Part shown: piece after piece, positions 55,543 to 63,688 of the stretch
Numbering within the stretch: the stretch's first letter is position 1
Layout of the letters: each line of letters begins with the position of its first letter
Source of the DNA: Betaproteobacteria bacterium
GTDB taxonomy: Bacteria; Pseudomonadota; Gammaproteobacteria; Burkholderiales; Usitatibacteraceae
Assembly (NCBI GenBank): GCA_016720855.1
Contig: JADKJU010000001.1
Coordinates: 613,501 to 677,500, forward strand
Direction of reading: 5' to 3'
DNA length: 64,000 bases
Position numbers and translations under genes: made by a program
Notes under the pieces: generated by a model
Databases searched by the model: none
What the model saw: only the letters and a program-made list of their open reading frames with translations
Told to the model about the DNA's origin: nothing

Positions 55543-55902
55543 TCAAATTTCTCCCTCGCCGTCATGTGATCCGTAAATTTGCCGTAGATACTGCGGCGGG
55601 GGCCGGTCCTCGCGAAGCTCAACCGCCCGTGCTGCGTGCTCAGAAAACGCCGTGCCGGCAGCGAGGCACGAGACGTTTATCTGAAGTTCGCCCTCCGCCT
55701 CAGTCACGCTGCGAACATGACCTATCATTGTTTGGACCTTTCTTCCAGACATACCGTCCGCACGAGCTGATGTGCTTGTACAAAACCACGCATCAAAGAC
55801 GTACTCGACGCGTAATGAATGTCCACGATAGTAAGCCCGCCTAAGTTGCCGGTTGTTCTTGCGGCGAGACCCTTCATCCTTAAAGTAGAACGGTAGCTGC
55901 AT
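55543..55902 (-). CDS. Hypothetical protein, possibly a remnant next to the IS3 element
   Basis: 119 residues, ATG 9 bases from the IS3 left end. Basic start MQLPFYFKDEGSRRKNNRQL, then HSLRVEYVFDAWFCTSTSAR, VQTMIGHVRSVTEAEGELQI and a polar tail. No recognised family. It could be a 5'-truncated gene cut by the IS or spurious; the surrounding 55418-55911 holds nothing else I can support. Confidence 0.35.
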   Translation of the reverse strand: MQLPFYFKDEGSRRKNNRQLRRAYYRGHSLRVEYVFDAWFCTSTSARADGMSGRKVQTMIGHVRSVTEAEGELQINVSCLAAGTAFSEHAARAVELREDRPPPQYLRQIYGSHDGEGEI

Positions 55903-55936
55903 AGCAATGTATGGAATTCCCCCGCTTCTCCGGACA

Positions 55937-56806
55937 CTACGCTAAGCCCGCATGAGTACGTTCGAACTCCATCGGGCTGACCTGCCCAAGCGTCGAATGT
56001 CGGCGCCGGGAATTGTAGAACACTTCGATGTAGTCGAAGATGTCGGCGCGCGCGACTTCGCGCGTGGCGTACGTCCTGCGATAGACACGTTCCTTTTTGA
56101 GCGAGGCGAAGAAGCTCTCGACCGCGGAGTTGTCCCAACAGTCGCCGCGCTTGCTCATGCTGCAGGTGATGCCCTCGGCCGACAGCAGGCGCTGGAAGTC
56201 CTCGCTGGTGTATTGGCTGCCCTGGTCGGAATGGTGCAAAAGCTCCGAAGGCTTGCCGCGTCGCCACAGCGCCATTATCAACGCGTCCAGCACCAGTTGC
56301 GCGGTCATGGTGGGTTGCATAGACCAGCCGACCACGCGCCGGCTGAACAGATCCACCACAACGGCAAGGAACAACCAGCCCTCGCCCGTCCAGATGTAGG
56401 TGAAATCGGCTGCCCACTTCCGGTTCGGAGCAGCAGCGGCGAAGTCTCGCTCCAACACGTTCGGTGCGATGCTGTGTTCCGGACGCAATCCAATGTCGGT
56501 AGGCATGCGCCGCGGCTTGGGCTGCGCGCTCATGCCAGCCCCTCGCATCAGTCGCGCCACTCGATTCTCGCTGCAGGATTGGCCTGCGACGACCATGTCC
56601 TTCCAGACCCGCGGCGAGCCGTAGGTCTGGTGACTCAAGGCGAAGCTTTCCCGGATCAGCACCAGCAAGCCCGCGTTGGCGATCGAGCGCACGCTCGGCG
56701 AGCGTCCAAGCCACTCGTAGAACCCGCTCGACGACACCTCGAGCAAGCGGCACATCATCCGGGTCGGCCACACCGGCCGATAGCGGGCTACAAACACATA
56801 CCTCAC
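55937..56806 (-). CDS. IS3-family transposase OrfB (DDE integrase domain)
   Basis: 289 residues. HTH_21-like start (VSSSGFYEWLGRSP), then rve integrase core: KWAADFTYIWTGEGWLFLAV (D), LLHHSDQGSQYTSEDFQRLL (D) and DNSAVESFFASLKKERVYRR (E), ending YNSRRRHSTLGQVSPMEFE. All catalytic residues kept, so the element may be active. Confidence 0.93.
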   Translation of the reverse strand: MRYVFVARYRPVWPTRMMCRLLEVSSSGFYEWLGRSPSVRSIANAGLLVLIRESFALSHQTYGSPRVWKDMVVAGQSCSENRVARLMRGAGMSAQPKPRRMPTDIGLRPEHSIAPNVLERDFAAAAPNRKWAADFTYIWTGEGWLFLAVVVDLFSRRVVGWSMQPTMTAQLVLDALIMALWRRGKPSELLHHSDQGSQYTSEDFQRLLSAEGITCSMSKRGDCWDNSAVESFFASLKKERVYRRTYATREVARADIFDYIEVFYNSRRRHSTLGQVSPMEFERTHAGLA

Positions 56807-57102
56807 GTTGGTTCCTTCGCGAAGTAGCCCAGCGCTTTTTTTAGAATGTCGCGCTCCATTCGAACTTTCGCCAACTCTCGCCTAAGCTGCTCGTTCTCCA
56901 GCTGCTGCGCAGCCTTCAACGGCAATGCCCGGTCCTTCTCGTATCGACCTGCCGCGAAGTTGTCCACCCACCCCTTCAGGACCGAACGCTCCACGCCAAG
57001 CTCACGCGCAACCGCCGACACCGATCGTCCAGGTTGCTGTGTGAGTTTCACTCCCTCGCGCTTGAACTCGGCCGTAAACTTCCGTCTTTGCTTCGTTGCC
57101 AT
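56803..57102 (-). CDS. IS3-family transposase OrfA (helix-turn-helix)
   Basis: 99 residues. MATKQRRKFTAEFKREGVKL, then HTH (GRSVSAVARELGVERSVLKG) and a leucine-zipper-like coil (LENEQLRRELAKVRMERDIL). Overlaps orfB by ATGA at 56803-56806. Confidence 0.92.
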   Translation of the reverse strand: MATKQRRKFTAEFKREGVKLTQQPGRSVSAVARELGVERSVLKGWVDNFAAGRYEKDRALPLKAAQQLENEQLRRELAKVRMERDILKKALGYFAKEPT

Positions 57103-57164
57103 CGAACACCTCCAATTGCCAGTTTGGCATCATCAGATGTGTCCGGGGAAACGGGGGAATTCCA

Positions 57165-58018
57165 GCCTTCTTGTCCGCGACGCTCGCGTGCGCGTAGCGG
57201 GCAGAAGCCGTGAGGGTGCGGTGTCCCATGCTCTGCATGATGAGCTGTTGGCTTGTGCCCGCCTTGGCAAGCGCGTAGCCGTGCCCATGGCGCAGTTCGT
57301 GGAACACTCGCCTGGCGAGCTGCGCTTCGGCGCAGATCCGCGTCCAAAGAGGTCGATATGTGAAGGGCTTGCCGCTCTTATTGGCGAACACGAGTTCGTC
57401 GGCGGCGACCTTCGGTAGGCGCTTCAACTCGGCCACGGCCGCGCTGGAGAGCCCTGCGGTGATGGGGTCGCCGTTCTTCGTGCGAGGCACGGTGAGAGTG
57501 CCGGCCACGAGGTCGAGGTCCTTGCCGCGCACCGCCAGGATCGAGCCCACGCGAAGGCCCGTGTGATAGGCCACCACGATGAGGGCGGTCATCTTGCCCC
57601 AGTGCTTGTCGAGCACGCGCGAGAGCGCCACCAGGCGCTCGACCTCCTCGGGGCGCAGGTAACGCTCCGGGTCGGCCCGCTCGGGGGCTCGCTCGATCCC
57701 GCGAGTAGGTGATGCGAATGCCCGGGGCACGAGTTTCAGGCGCCGGGCGTGCTTGAAGATGCTGCCGGCCTGAGTGAGGTAGCGGTTCACCGTGGAGCCC
57801 GCGAGGGGCTTGCCGGCGGCGGCGGTGTCGCGCTTGCCGCCGATGAGCCGGCCACGCTCGGCGAGCCGCACAAGGGCGGTGTCGATATCGTCCGGGGTGA
57901 GGGTTGCGAGCTCGCGATTGCCGAGGGCGTCGGTCCAGAACGCGAGCCGGGAAAGGCTCGCCGCGTCGAGCTCACGGGAGGCGATGTAGGCCTCCACGAC
58001 TTCCTTGAAAAGCGCCAT
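57165..58018 (-). CDS. Tyrosine site-specific integrase of the tRNA-Gly island, C-terminus clipped by IS3
   Basis: The native part is about 284 residues from ATG 58016-58018; beyond 57165 the frame continues in IS3 sequence to a stop at 57002. N-terminal SAM-like core-binding domain (about 5-120) and catalytic domain with Arg in YHTGLRVGSILAVRGKDLDL, His/Arg in FHELRHGHGYALAKAG, MGHRTLTASARYAHA containing the His and nucleophile Tyr. All catalytic residues precede the insertion, so only the last residues are replaced. It sits 104 bp from the intact tRNA-Gly. Confidence 0.88.
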
Positions 58019-58121
58019 TTTGCTGTCTCCTGACTGCCGATCGACCAGAACCCTTTTCGGGGTTCACCGTGTCGCCGTGGTGGCGCAGTTTCGGAGTGCT
58101 GTCAGGCACTTACGAGAATAT

Positions 58122-58197
58122 TGGAGCGGCAGAAGAGTCTCGAACTCTCGACCTCAACCTTGGCAAGGTTGCGCTCTACCAACTGAGCTACTGCCGC
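58122..58197 (-). tRNA. tRNA-Gly (anticodon GCC), integration target
   Basis: On the minus strand GCGGCAG (58191-58197) pairs with CTGCCGC (58126-58132), CCA encoded at 58122-58124. D-arm AGCTCAGTTGGTAGAGC, anticodon loop ACCTTGCCAAGGT with GCC, T-arm GAGAGTTCGAGACTCTT. Its 3' 47 bases are the right att copy, supplied by the element. Confidence 0.95.
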
Positions 58198-58236
58198 ATG
58201 GAAGCCGAGCATTATATCGGTTTCCACCCCTTCCGT

Positions 58237-58836
58237 TCAACCCTGCGTCCCGCCTCCGCCCTCGGGGCCGTGCGGCTTCATGGCCGCCTTGAGGTACACC
58301 CCCATCGACCAGAGCGTGATGAGCGCGGAAATCCAGATGAGGACACGCCCCACGGGGTTGGTGTGGAACAGGCCGAAGAGCACGCCGTTGAAGAGCAGGA
58401 ACGGAATCGACACCAGTTGCGTCACGGTCTTGATCTTGCCCAGGATGTTCACCGCGACGTTCTTCGACTGGCCGAGCTGCGCCATCCACTCCCGCAGCGC
58501 CGAGATCGTGATTTCCCGGCCGATGATGATGAGCGAGGCGAACGGGTCCACGAAGCCCTTCTCGGTCAGCACGATGAGGGCCGCCGTTACCATGAGCTTG
58601 TCGGCCACCGGGTCGAGGAAGGCGCCGAAGGACGTGGTCTGGTTCCACCGGCGCGCGAGGTAGCCGTCCGCCCAGTCGGTGATCGCCGCCAGGATGAAGA
58701 TCCACATGGAGATCACGTTGGCCTGCCGCTCGGAGAGCCAGTCCTCGGGAAAATAGAGGACCGCCACGAACAGCGGTATGGCGACGATGCGCAGCCACGT
58801 GAGAAGGAGCGGCAGGTTCAGTGGCGCGATCTTCAA
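58237..58836 (-). CDS. pgsA: CDP-diacylglycerol-glycerol-3-phosphate 3-phosphatidyltransferase
   Basis: About 199 residues from TTG 58834-58836, preceded by GAAGG; the exact start is uncertain, ATT 58849-58851 overlapping the uvrC stop being the alternative. CDP-alcohol phosphotransferase motif DWADGYLARRWNQTTSFGAF...DPVADK (D-G-x2-A-R-x8-G-x3-D-x3-D), several membrane helices. Makes phosphatidylglycerophosphate. Follows uvrC closely, as in many proteobacteria. Confidence 0.93.
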   Translation of the reverse strand: MKIAPLNLPLLLTWLRIVAIPLFVAVLYFPEDWLSERQANVISMWIFILAAITDWADGYLARRWNQTTSFGAFLDPVADKLMVTAALIVLTEKGFVDPFASLIIIGREITISALREWMAQLGQSKNVAVNILGKIKTVTQLVSIPFLLFNGVLFGLFHTNPVGRVLIWISALITLWSMGVYLKAAMKPHGPEGGGGTQG

Positions 58837-58846
58837 GGCCTTCGGC

Positions 58847-60670
58847 TCAATGCAGTTCGTTGTAGATGCGTTCCGCCAGTGTACGGCTGATCCCTTGCAC
58901 CCGCGCAAGATCCTCGACGCTCGCGGCCATCACGCCCTGGAGCCCGCCGAAATGCGCGAGAAGCTTCTGGCGTCGCTTCGGCCCGACAGATCCGATGTCC
59001 TCCAGGCGGGAGGCGGTGCGTGCCTTGCCGCGCCGTGCGCGGTGGCCGGTGATGGCGAAGCGGTGCGCCTCGTCCCGTACCTGCTGGATGAGGTGCAGGG
59101 CCGGGTGGTCGGGCGGAAGCCTGCGCGCGCCCTCCTCGCCCGCCACGAAAAGCTGCTCCAGCCCGGGCTTGCGCTCTTCCCCCTTGGCCACCCCGATCAT
59201 GGCGATGTTGGCCAGGCCCAGCTCCTGCATGACGCCCATCGCGATGTTGAGCTGCCCGGTGCCGCCGTCGATGAGGATGAGGTCGGGCGTCCTGCCCTCG
59301 CCCTCGGCGAGCTTGCGGTAGCGGGCGTCCAGGGCATAGCGCATGGCGCCGTAGTCATCGCCGGCCGCCACGTCCTTCACGTTGAAGCGGCGGTATTCGG
59401 AAGGCTGCATCCCGCCCTTGTCATAGACCACGCAGGAAGCGACGGTCGCCTCGCCCATGGTGTGGCTCACGTCGAAGCACTCGATCCTCGCCAGCGGGGA
59501 CTGCGCGCCGAGGAACTCGCCCAGGGCCGCCCCCCTCGCCTCCTGGGTCGCGTGAGCGGCAAGGCGGCTGGCGACGGCAAGCTCGGCGTTCTTGCGCGCC
59601 ATCTCGAGCCACAGCCGCGCCTCGCCTTGCGGGCGCGTGAGGACGGTCACCGCCCGGTTGCCGATGGCCTCGAGCAGCGCGGCCAGGGCCGGCGCATCCT
59701 CGATGGCATCGGCGATCACGCGTGGGGGCACCGGTTGCACGGCGTAATGCTGGGCAAGGAAGGCCTCGACCACCGTAGCCGCATCGCTGCCGCCGGCGTT
59801 CTGCGGGAAGAAGCTGCGGTCGCCCAGGTGCCGGCCGCCGCGGATCATGGCGAGGGTCACGCACCACACGCCCTGCCTTTCCAAGGCCGCCACGACGTCG
59901 GCATCGCGCGCGCCGGCCGATTCGACCACCTGCCCGGACAGGATTTGCTGCAGCATGCGCACTTCGTCGCGGTAGCGGGCGGCCAGCTCGTAGCGCTGCG
60001 CGGACGAGGCCGCCTCCATCTTGAGGTTCAGCTCCTCGATCACGTCGTCCTCGCGGCCCTCGAGGAACTTGGCGGCGTGATCGACGTCGCGGTGGTAGTC
60101 CTCCTCCGTGATCCTGTCGACGCACGGCGCCGAGCAGCGGCCGATCTGGGCCAGCAGGCAAGGGCGCGAGCGGTGGCTGAACACGCTGTCGTCGCACGTG
60201 CGCAGGCGAAAGATCTTCTGCAGGTGGCCGATGGTCTCGCGTACCGCCCAGGCATTCGGGAACGGTCCGAAGTAGCGGTTGAGCTTCTCCTGCGCGCCGC
60301 GGTAGAAGCGGATCTGCGGATACTTGTGCCCCGTTACCAGGATGTAGCCGTAGCTCTTGTCGTCGCGGAAGAGGACGTTGTAGCGCGGGCTCAGCGCCTT
60401 GATGAGGTTGTTCTCGAGGAGGAGCGCCTCGGCCTCGGTGCGAGTGACCGTGGTCTCCGCCGAGGCGATCTGCCCCACCATGAGGGCGGTGCGCGGGCTC
60501 GGATGACTCTTCTGGAAGTACGAGGAGACGCGCTTCCTCAGCTCCCGCGCCTTGCCGACGTAGATCACCTCGCCGGCCGCGTTCAGGAACCGGTACACCC
60601 CCGGCAGGTTGGGCAACCCGGCAAGGAACTCCTTCGGAATAAAGGGGACAGACCCCTTTTCGGCCGTCAA
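58847..60670 (-). CDS. uvrC: Excinuclease ABC subunit C
   Basis: Up to 607 residues. GIY-YIG domain (about 20-100, PGVYRFLNAAGEVIYVGKAR), UVR motif (about 205-240), RNase H-like domain (IECFDVSHTMGEATVASCVV; LILIDGGTGQLN) and C-terminal HhH2 (IGSVGPKRRQKLLAHFGGLQ). It makes both incisions in nucleotide-excision repair. The only in-frame start before the conserved domain is TTG 60668-60670 in the loop of a dispersed inverted repeat; the first residues (EKGSVPF) are repeat-encoded, see the repeat entry. Confidence 0.95.
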   Translation of the reverse strand: MTAEKGSVPFIPKEFLAGLPNLPGVYRFLNAAGEVIYVGKARELRKRVSSYFQKSHPSPRTALMVGQIASAETTVTRTEAEALLLENNLIKALSPRYNVLFRDDKSYGYILVTGHKYPQIRFYRGAQEKLNRYFGPFPNAWAVRETIGHLQKIFRLRTCDDSVFSHRSRPCLLAQIGRCSAPCVDRITEEDYHRDVDHAAKFLEGREDDVIEELNLKMEAASSAQRYELAARYRDEVRMLQQILSGQVVESAGARDADVVAALERQGVWCVTLAMIRGGRHLGDRSFFPQNAGGSDAATVVEAFLAQHYAVQPVPPRVIADAIEDAPALAALLEAIGNRAVTVLTRPQGEARLWLEMARKNAELAVASRLAAHATQEARGAALGEFLGAQSPLARIECFDVSHTMGEATVASCVVYDKGGMQPSEYRRFNVKDVAAGDDYGAMRYALDARYRKLAEGEGRTPDLILIDGGTGQLNIAMGVMQELGLANIAMIGVAKGEERKPGLEQLFVAGEEGARRLPPDHPALHLIQQVRDEAHRFAITGHRARRGKARTASRLEDIGSVGPKRRQKLLAHFGGLQGVMAASVEDLARVQGISRTLAERIYNELH

Positions 60671-60696
60671 GGGGCGAAAAGGGGTCTGTCCCCTTT
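60641..60696. repeat. Inverted-repeat element (AAAGGGGACAGACCCC family), copy 2, over the uvrC start
   Basis: Arms of 21 bases (60641-60661 and 60676-60696) are perfect complements containing the same AAAGGGGACAGACCCC core as 26541-26584. It begins 3 bases from the nagZ stop and covers the uvrC initiation region, with the TTG start in the loop. Hairpin in the uvrC leader could mask initiation. Confidence 0.85.
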
Positions 60697-60698
60697 TT

Positions 60699-61724
60699 TC
60701 ACGTTGCGCGGACGCGCGCCAGGTTTTCCGTGGCGGCGAGGTAGGCCGCGCTCGCCTTCAGGGCGGCGGTGGAAATGGCGCGGCCGCGCATCGTCTCGAG
60801 GCGGCGCGCGAGCGTGGGCGCGACGGCGCGGCGCTCGAGGCCCTCCAGCATCGTGTCCTGCGCGCGCGGGTCGTTGCAGACTACGACCACGTCGCATCCT
60901 GCGTTGAGGGCGGCGTTGGCGCGCCCGATCATGCCGCCGGCGGTGCTCGCCCCCTCCATGGACAGGTCGTCCGAAAAGACGAGCCCGTCGAAGTGAAGCT
61001 TGTCGCGCAGCACTTTCTGCAGCCACACGGAGGAGAACCCGGCCGGCTTCGAATCCACCCTGGGATAGATCACGTGCGCGGGCATGACGCCTCCCATCCC
61101 CGCGCGGGCGAGGCGCTGGAAGGGCACGAGGTCCATCGCGACGATCTGCGCCATCGTGCGATCGTCCACCGGCACCTCGAGGTGGGAATCGGCGCGCACG
61201 AAGCCGTGGCCGGGGAAGTGCTTGCCGACGGACGCCATGCCCGCCGCATTGAGGCCCGCCTGCAGCGCCTCGGCGAGCGTGGCGATGACATTCGGATCGC
61301 CATGCAGGGCGCGGTCGCCGATCACGCTCGATTCGCCATAGTCCACGTCGAGGACGGGGGCGAAGGAGAAGTCGATGCCGTGCGCCTGCAGCTCGCTCGC
61401 GATCACGAAACCGCAGCCCCGCGCCGCGGCCAGCGCCTGCGCCGGATCTCGGTCGAACAGGCGGCCGAGCTCACGCATCGCCGGTATCGCGGTGAAACCG
61501 TGGCGGAAGCGCTGCACGCGCCCGCCCTCGTGGTCCACGGCGATGAGGAGTGCGGGTTTGCGGATCTCGCGTATCGAGTGCGCAAGCTGGATGAGCTGCA
61601 GTGGCGCCGCGAAATTCCTCGCGAAGAGGATCACGCCGCCCACCTGCGGATGCTGCAGGCGCTCGATGTCGTCGGCCGTGAGCTCCAGCCCCGAAACATC
61701 GACCATCACCGGTCCGAGTCGCAT
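60699..61724 (-). CDS. nagZ: Beta-N-acetylhexosaminidase (NagZ)
   Basis: 341 residues from ATG 61722-61724 (MRLGPVMVDVSGLELTADD). GH3 fold with LIAVDHEGGRVQRFRHGFT, KHFPGHGFVRADSHLEVPVD (catalytic-loop His) and nucleophile Asp in LVFSDDLSMEGAS. Cleaves GlcNAc from anhydromuropeptides during cytoplasmic peptidoglycan recycling. Downstream of acpS by 10 bp. Confidence 0.95.
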   Translation of the reverse strand: MRLGPVMVDVSGLELTADDIERLQHPQVGGVILFARNFAAPLQLIQLAHSIREIRKPALLIAVDHEGGRVQRFRHGFTAIPAMRELGRLFDRDPAQALAAARGCGFVIASELQAHGIDFSFAPVLDVDYGESSVIGDRALHGDPNVIATLAEALQAGLNAAGMASVGKHFPGHGFVRADSHLEVPVDDRTMAQIVAMDLVPFQRLARAGMGGVMPAHVIYPRVDSKPAGFSSVWLQKVLRDKLHFDGLVFSDDLSMEGASTAGGMIGRANAALNAGCDVVVVCNDPRAQDTMLEGLERRAVAPTLARRLETMRGRAISTAALKASAAYLAATENLARVRAT

Positions 61725-61734
61725 GTCTGCCTTT

Positions 61735-62112
61735 CTAGCGTTCGAGGACGACGAATGCCATGGCCACGCCGGCGTCGTCGGCAAGCGAGAGGTGCGAGGC
61801 CGTGACCCCGATTTGCGCGAGGTGGCGGGCCATGTCGACGCTCGGCACGAGGCCGGGCTTGCCCCGCCCGTCGCGCCCGACTGCGATCGAATGCCAGCGG
61901 AACGGCTCGCGGATGCCGGTGCCTATCGCCTTCGAGAAGGCCTCCTTGGCGGCGAAGCGCTTGGCCAGGTGGCTCGCCTTCTGGCGCGTATGCACATAGC
62001 GCACCCGCTCCTCCGGCGTGAGGATGCGGTTCACGAACCGCTCGCCCCAGCGTTCCAGGGCCTGCGCGACCCGGACGATCGAGACCACGTCGGTGCCCAC
62101 GCCCAGGATCAT
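61735..62112 (-). CDS. acpS: Holo-acyl carrier protein synthase (AcpS)
   Basis: 125 residues from ATG 62110-62112, overlapping the pdxJ stop by ATGA. MILGVGTDVVSIVRVAQALE (metal Asp) and AAKEAFSKAIGTGIREPFRW (catalytic Glu/Lys). Transfers phosphopantetheine to ACP Ser; could also charge the ACP of the acs-PDH cluster. Confidence 0.95.
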   Translation of the reverse strand: MILGVGTDVVSIVRVAQALERWGERFVNRILTPEERVRYVHTRQKASHLAKRFAAKEAFSKAIGTGIREPFRWHSIAVGRDGRGKPGLVPSVDMARHLAQIGVTASHLSLADDAGVAMAFVVLER

Positions 62113-62882
62113 GGCGCACGTCCCTTGAGGAGCGCATGCCCGGCCGCGGTGACCATCAACGCCTTCATCTCGCGAACGGCCTCGCGCATGCCGACGAAGA
62201 CGGCCCGGCTCACGATGGCATGGCCGATGTGCAACTCGCGCACGCCCGGCAGGGCCGCGACGGGCTCGACGTTGAAGTAGTTGAGCGCATGCCCGGCGTT
62301 GAAGCGCATTCCCAGCGCGTGGATCGCCTCGCCGGCCGAACGGATCCTCGCCAGCTCCGCCACGACCGGAGCGCTTTCCGGATCGCGCCCCCGGGAATGA
62401 AAGGCATGGGCGTAGGGGCCGCTGTGGATCTCGCACACGCGCGCACCGGCGCGCGCCGCAGCCTCCACCTGCGTTGCGTCCGCGTCGATAAAGACGCTCG
62501 TCACGATGCCTGCGCCGGCCAGCCGGGAGATCACCTCGCGGATGCGCGCCTCCTGCCCCGCAATATCCAGTCCGCCTTCCGTCGTGACTTCCTGCCGGCC
62601 CTCGGGAACGAGCATCGCCATCTCCGGCTTCACGCGCAGGGCAATGCCCACCATCTCGTCGGTTGCCGCCATCTCCAGGTTCAGCTTGATGTGGGTGAGC
62701 TCGCGCAGGCGCCGCACGTCCTCGTCCTGGATGTGGCGGCGGTCCTCGCGCAGGTGCACGGTGATGCCATCCGCACCGCCCAGGTGCGCCTCCACCGCGC
62801 CCCAGACAGGGTCGGGTTCGTAGGTGCGCCGCGCTTGCCGGATAGTGGCGATGTGGTCGATATTGACGCCGAGTTCGATCAT
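62109..62882 (-). CDS. pdxJ: Pyridoxine 5'-phosphate synthase (PdxJ)
   Basis: 257 residues from ATG 62880-62882. MIELGVNIDHIATIRQARRT, ITVHLREDRRHIQDEDVRRL, SVFIDADATQVEAAARAGA and LHIGHAIVSRAVFVGMREAV are the conserved barrel motifs. Last step of DXP-dependent vitamin B6 synthesis. Overlaps recO by 4 bp. Confidence 0.96.
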   Translation of the reverse strand: MIELGVNIDHIATIRQARRTYEPDPVWGAVEAHLGGADGITVHLREDRRHIQDEDVRRLRELTHIKLNLEMAATDEMVGIALRVKPEMAMLVPEGRQEVTTEGGLDIAGQEARIREVISRLAGAGIVTSVFIDADATQVEAAARAGARVCEIHSGPYAHAFHSRGRDPESAPVVAELARIRSAGEAIHALGMRFNAGHALNYFNVEPVAALPGVRELHIGHAIVSRAVFVGMREAVREMKALMVTAAGHALLKGRAP

Positions 62883-63688
62883 GCGACGTCCTCGATTCGC
62901 TGCAGGTCCCGCACGATGGCCCGCGTGGAGAGTTCCTGCCCGTTCAGGCAATGGTGGATGAGCATTCGCATGAGGCTCTTGGCCTGCGCCGCCGTGCGCG
63001 GATCGTCGAAACGGCCGCCGTCGAGGTGCGCGAGGGTGAGGCCGGACAATCTTACTGCATCGGCCCGCTCGGCAGTCCCTTCCGCCGGGACGGGCCCGCG
63101 CTCCATCACGTACCAGTAGTCGCGCTCCGGATCGATGGGCGCTCCCCCAGCCGCGTCGCGCCCGAGCTCCACCGCGTAGCCAAGCTCCCGCAGCATCGCG
63201 AGCTCGAAGCGCCGCAGCACCGGCTCGATGGCGCGTGGAACGCCCACGCCGGGCTCCGCGGCCAGGAGGCCCGGCACGCCGGTGGCGCGGCGAGACCGGT
63301 CGCGAAGCGCGGTGATCGCCTCGTCGTAGGCGGCCCAGAGCTGTTCGTGCGGATCGTCGCGGTGGATGAGCTTGAGCAGGAGTTCATTCAGGTAGAACGC
63401 GGAGAGCAGGCTCGCGCCGGCCAGCGGCAGCGCACCCCCGTCGGGTTCCGCAGCCTTGAGCGTCTTCACCTCGCCGCGCCCGAACCAGGTCAGGGCAAGC
63501 GGCTGGAACGGAACCAGCACCCCGCGGGCGGCGCTCCTGGGCCGGCGCGCGCCTTTCGCCACCACGGCGAAGCGGCCGTGCTTCTCCGTCCACGCCTGCA
63601 GGATGAGGCTCGTCTCGCGGTACGGATACGAATGCAGCACGTAGCCGCGATCGGGACTGCTGCCCGGCCCGCTCACTCGTAGCCCCAT
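62879..63688 (-). CDS. recO: DNA repair protein RecO
   Basis: 269 residues from ATG 63686-63688 (MGLRVSGPGSSPDRGYVLHS). N-terminal OB fold (YRETSLILQAWTEKHGRFAV, AKGARRPRS) and helical C-terminal domain (YLNELLLKLIHRDDPHEQLW). The Cys zinc site of some RecO proteins is not evident. RecFOR loading of RecA. Overlaps the end of era by 16 bp. Confidence 0.93.
   Translation of the reverse strand: MGLRVSGPGSSPDRGYVLHSYPYRETSLILQAWTEKHGRFAVVAKGARRPRSAARGVLVPFQPLALTWFGRGEVKTLKAAEPDGGALPLAGASLLSAFYLNELLLKLIHRDDPHEQLWAAYDEAITALRDRSRRATGVPGLLAAEPGVGVPRAIEPVLRRFELAMLRELGYAVELGRDAAGGAPIDPERDYWYVMERGPVPAEGTAERADAVRLSGLTLAHLDGGRFDDPRTAAQAKSLMRMLIHHCLNGQELSTRAIVRDLQRIEDVA

Larger units (their letters stand above)
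55912..57164 (-). mobile_element. IS3-family insertion sequence (1253 bp)
   Basis: Ends TGGAATTCCCCCG at 55912 and its complement ending at 57164, the inverted match extending through YTTCYCCGGACAC. Carries orfA and orfB overlapping by 4 bp. An A7-G slippery run on the minus strand (56836-56842) near the end of orfA suits -1 frameshifting to an OrfAB fusion. Flanking triplets (GTA left, GCC right) differ, so no target duplication is present. Confidence 0.88.
49057..58168. mobile_element. tRNA-Gly-integrated genomic island (about 9.1 kb)
   Basis: Direct 47-bp repeats of the tRNA-Gly(GCC) 3' half lie at 49057-49103 and 58122-58168. A tyrosine integrase sits at the right end beside the intact tRNA. 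Contents: interrupted STAND NTPase/nuclease, DUF2971-like gene, a hypothetical gene remnant, an IS481-like and an IS3-family element. Base use in the cargo is less GC-skewed at third positions than the flanking core genes. Without it the core order reads uvrC-pgsA-tRNA-Gly-tRNA-Cys. Confidence 0.9.
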
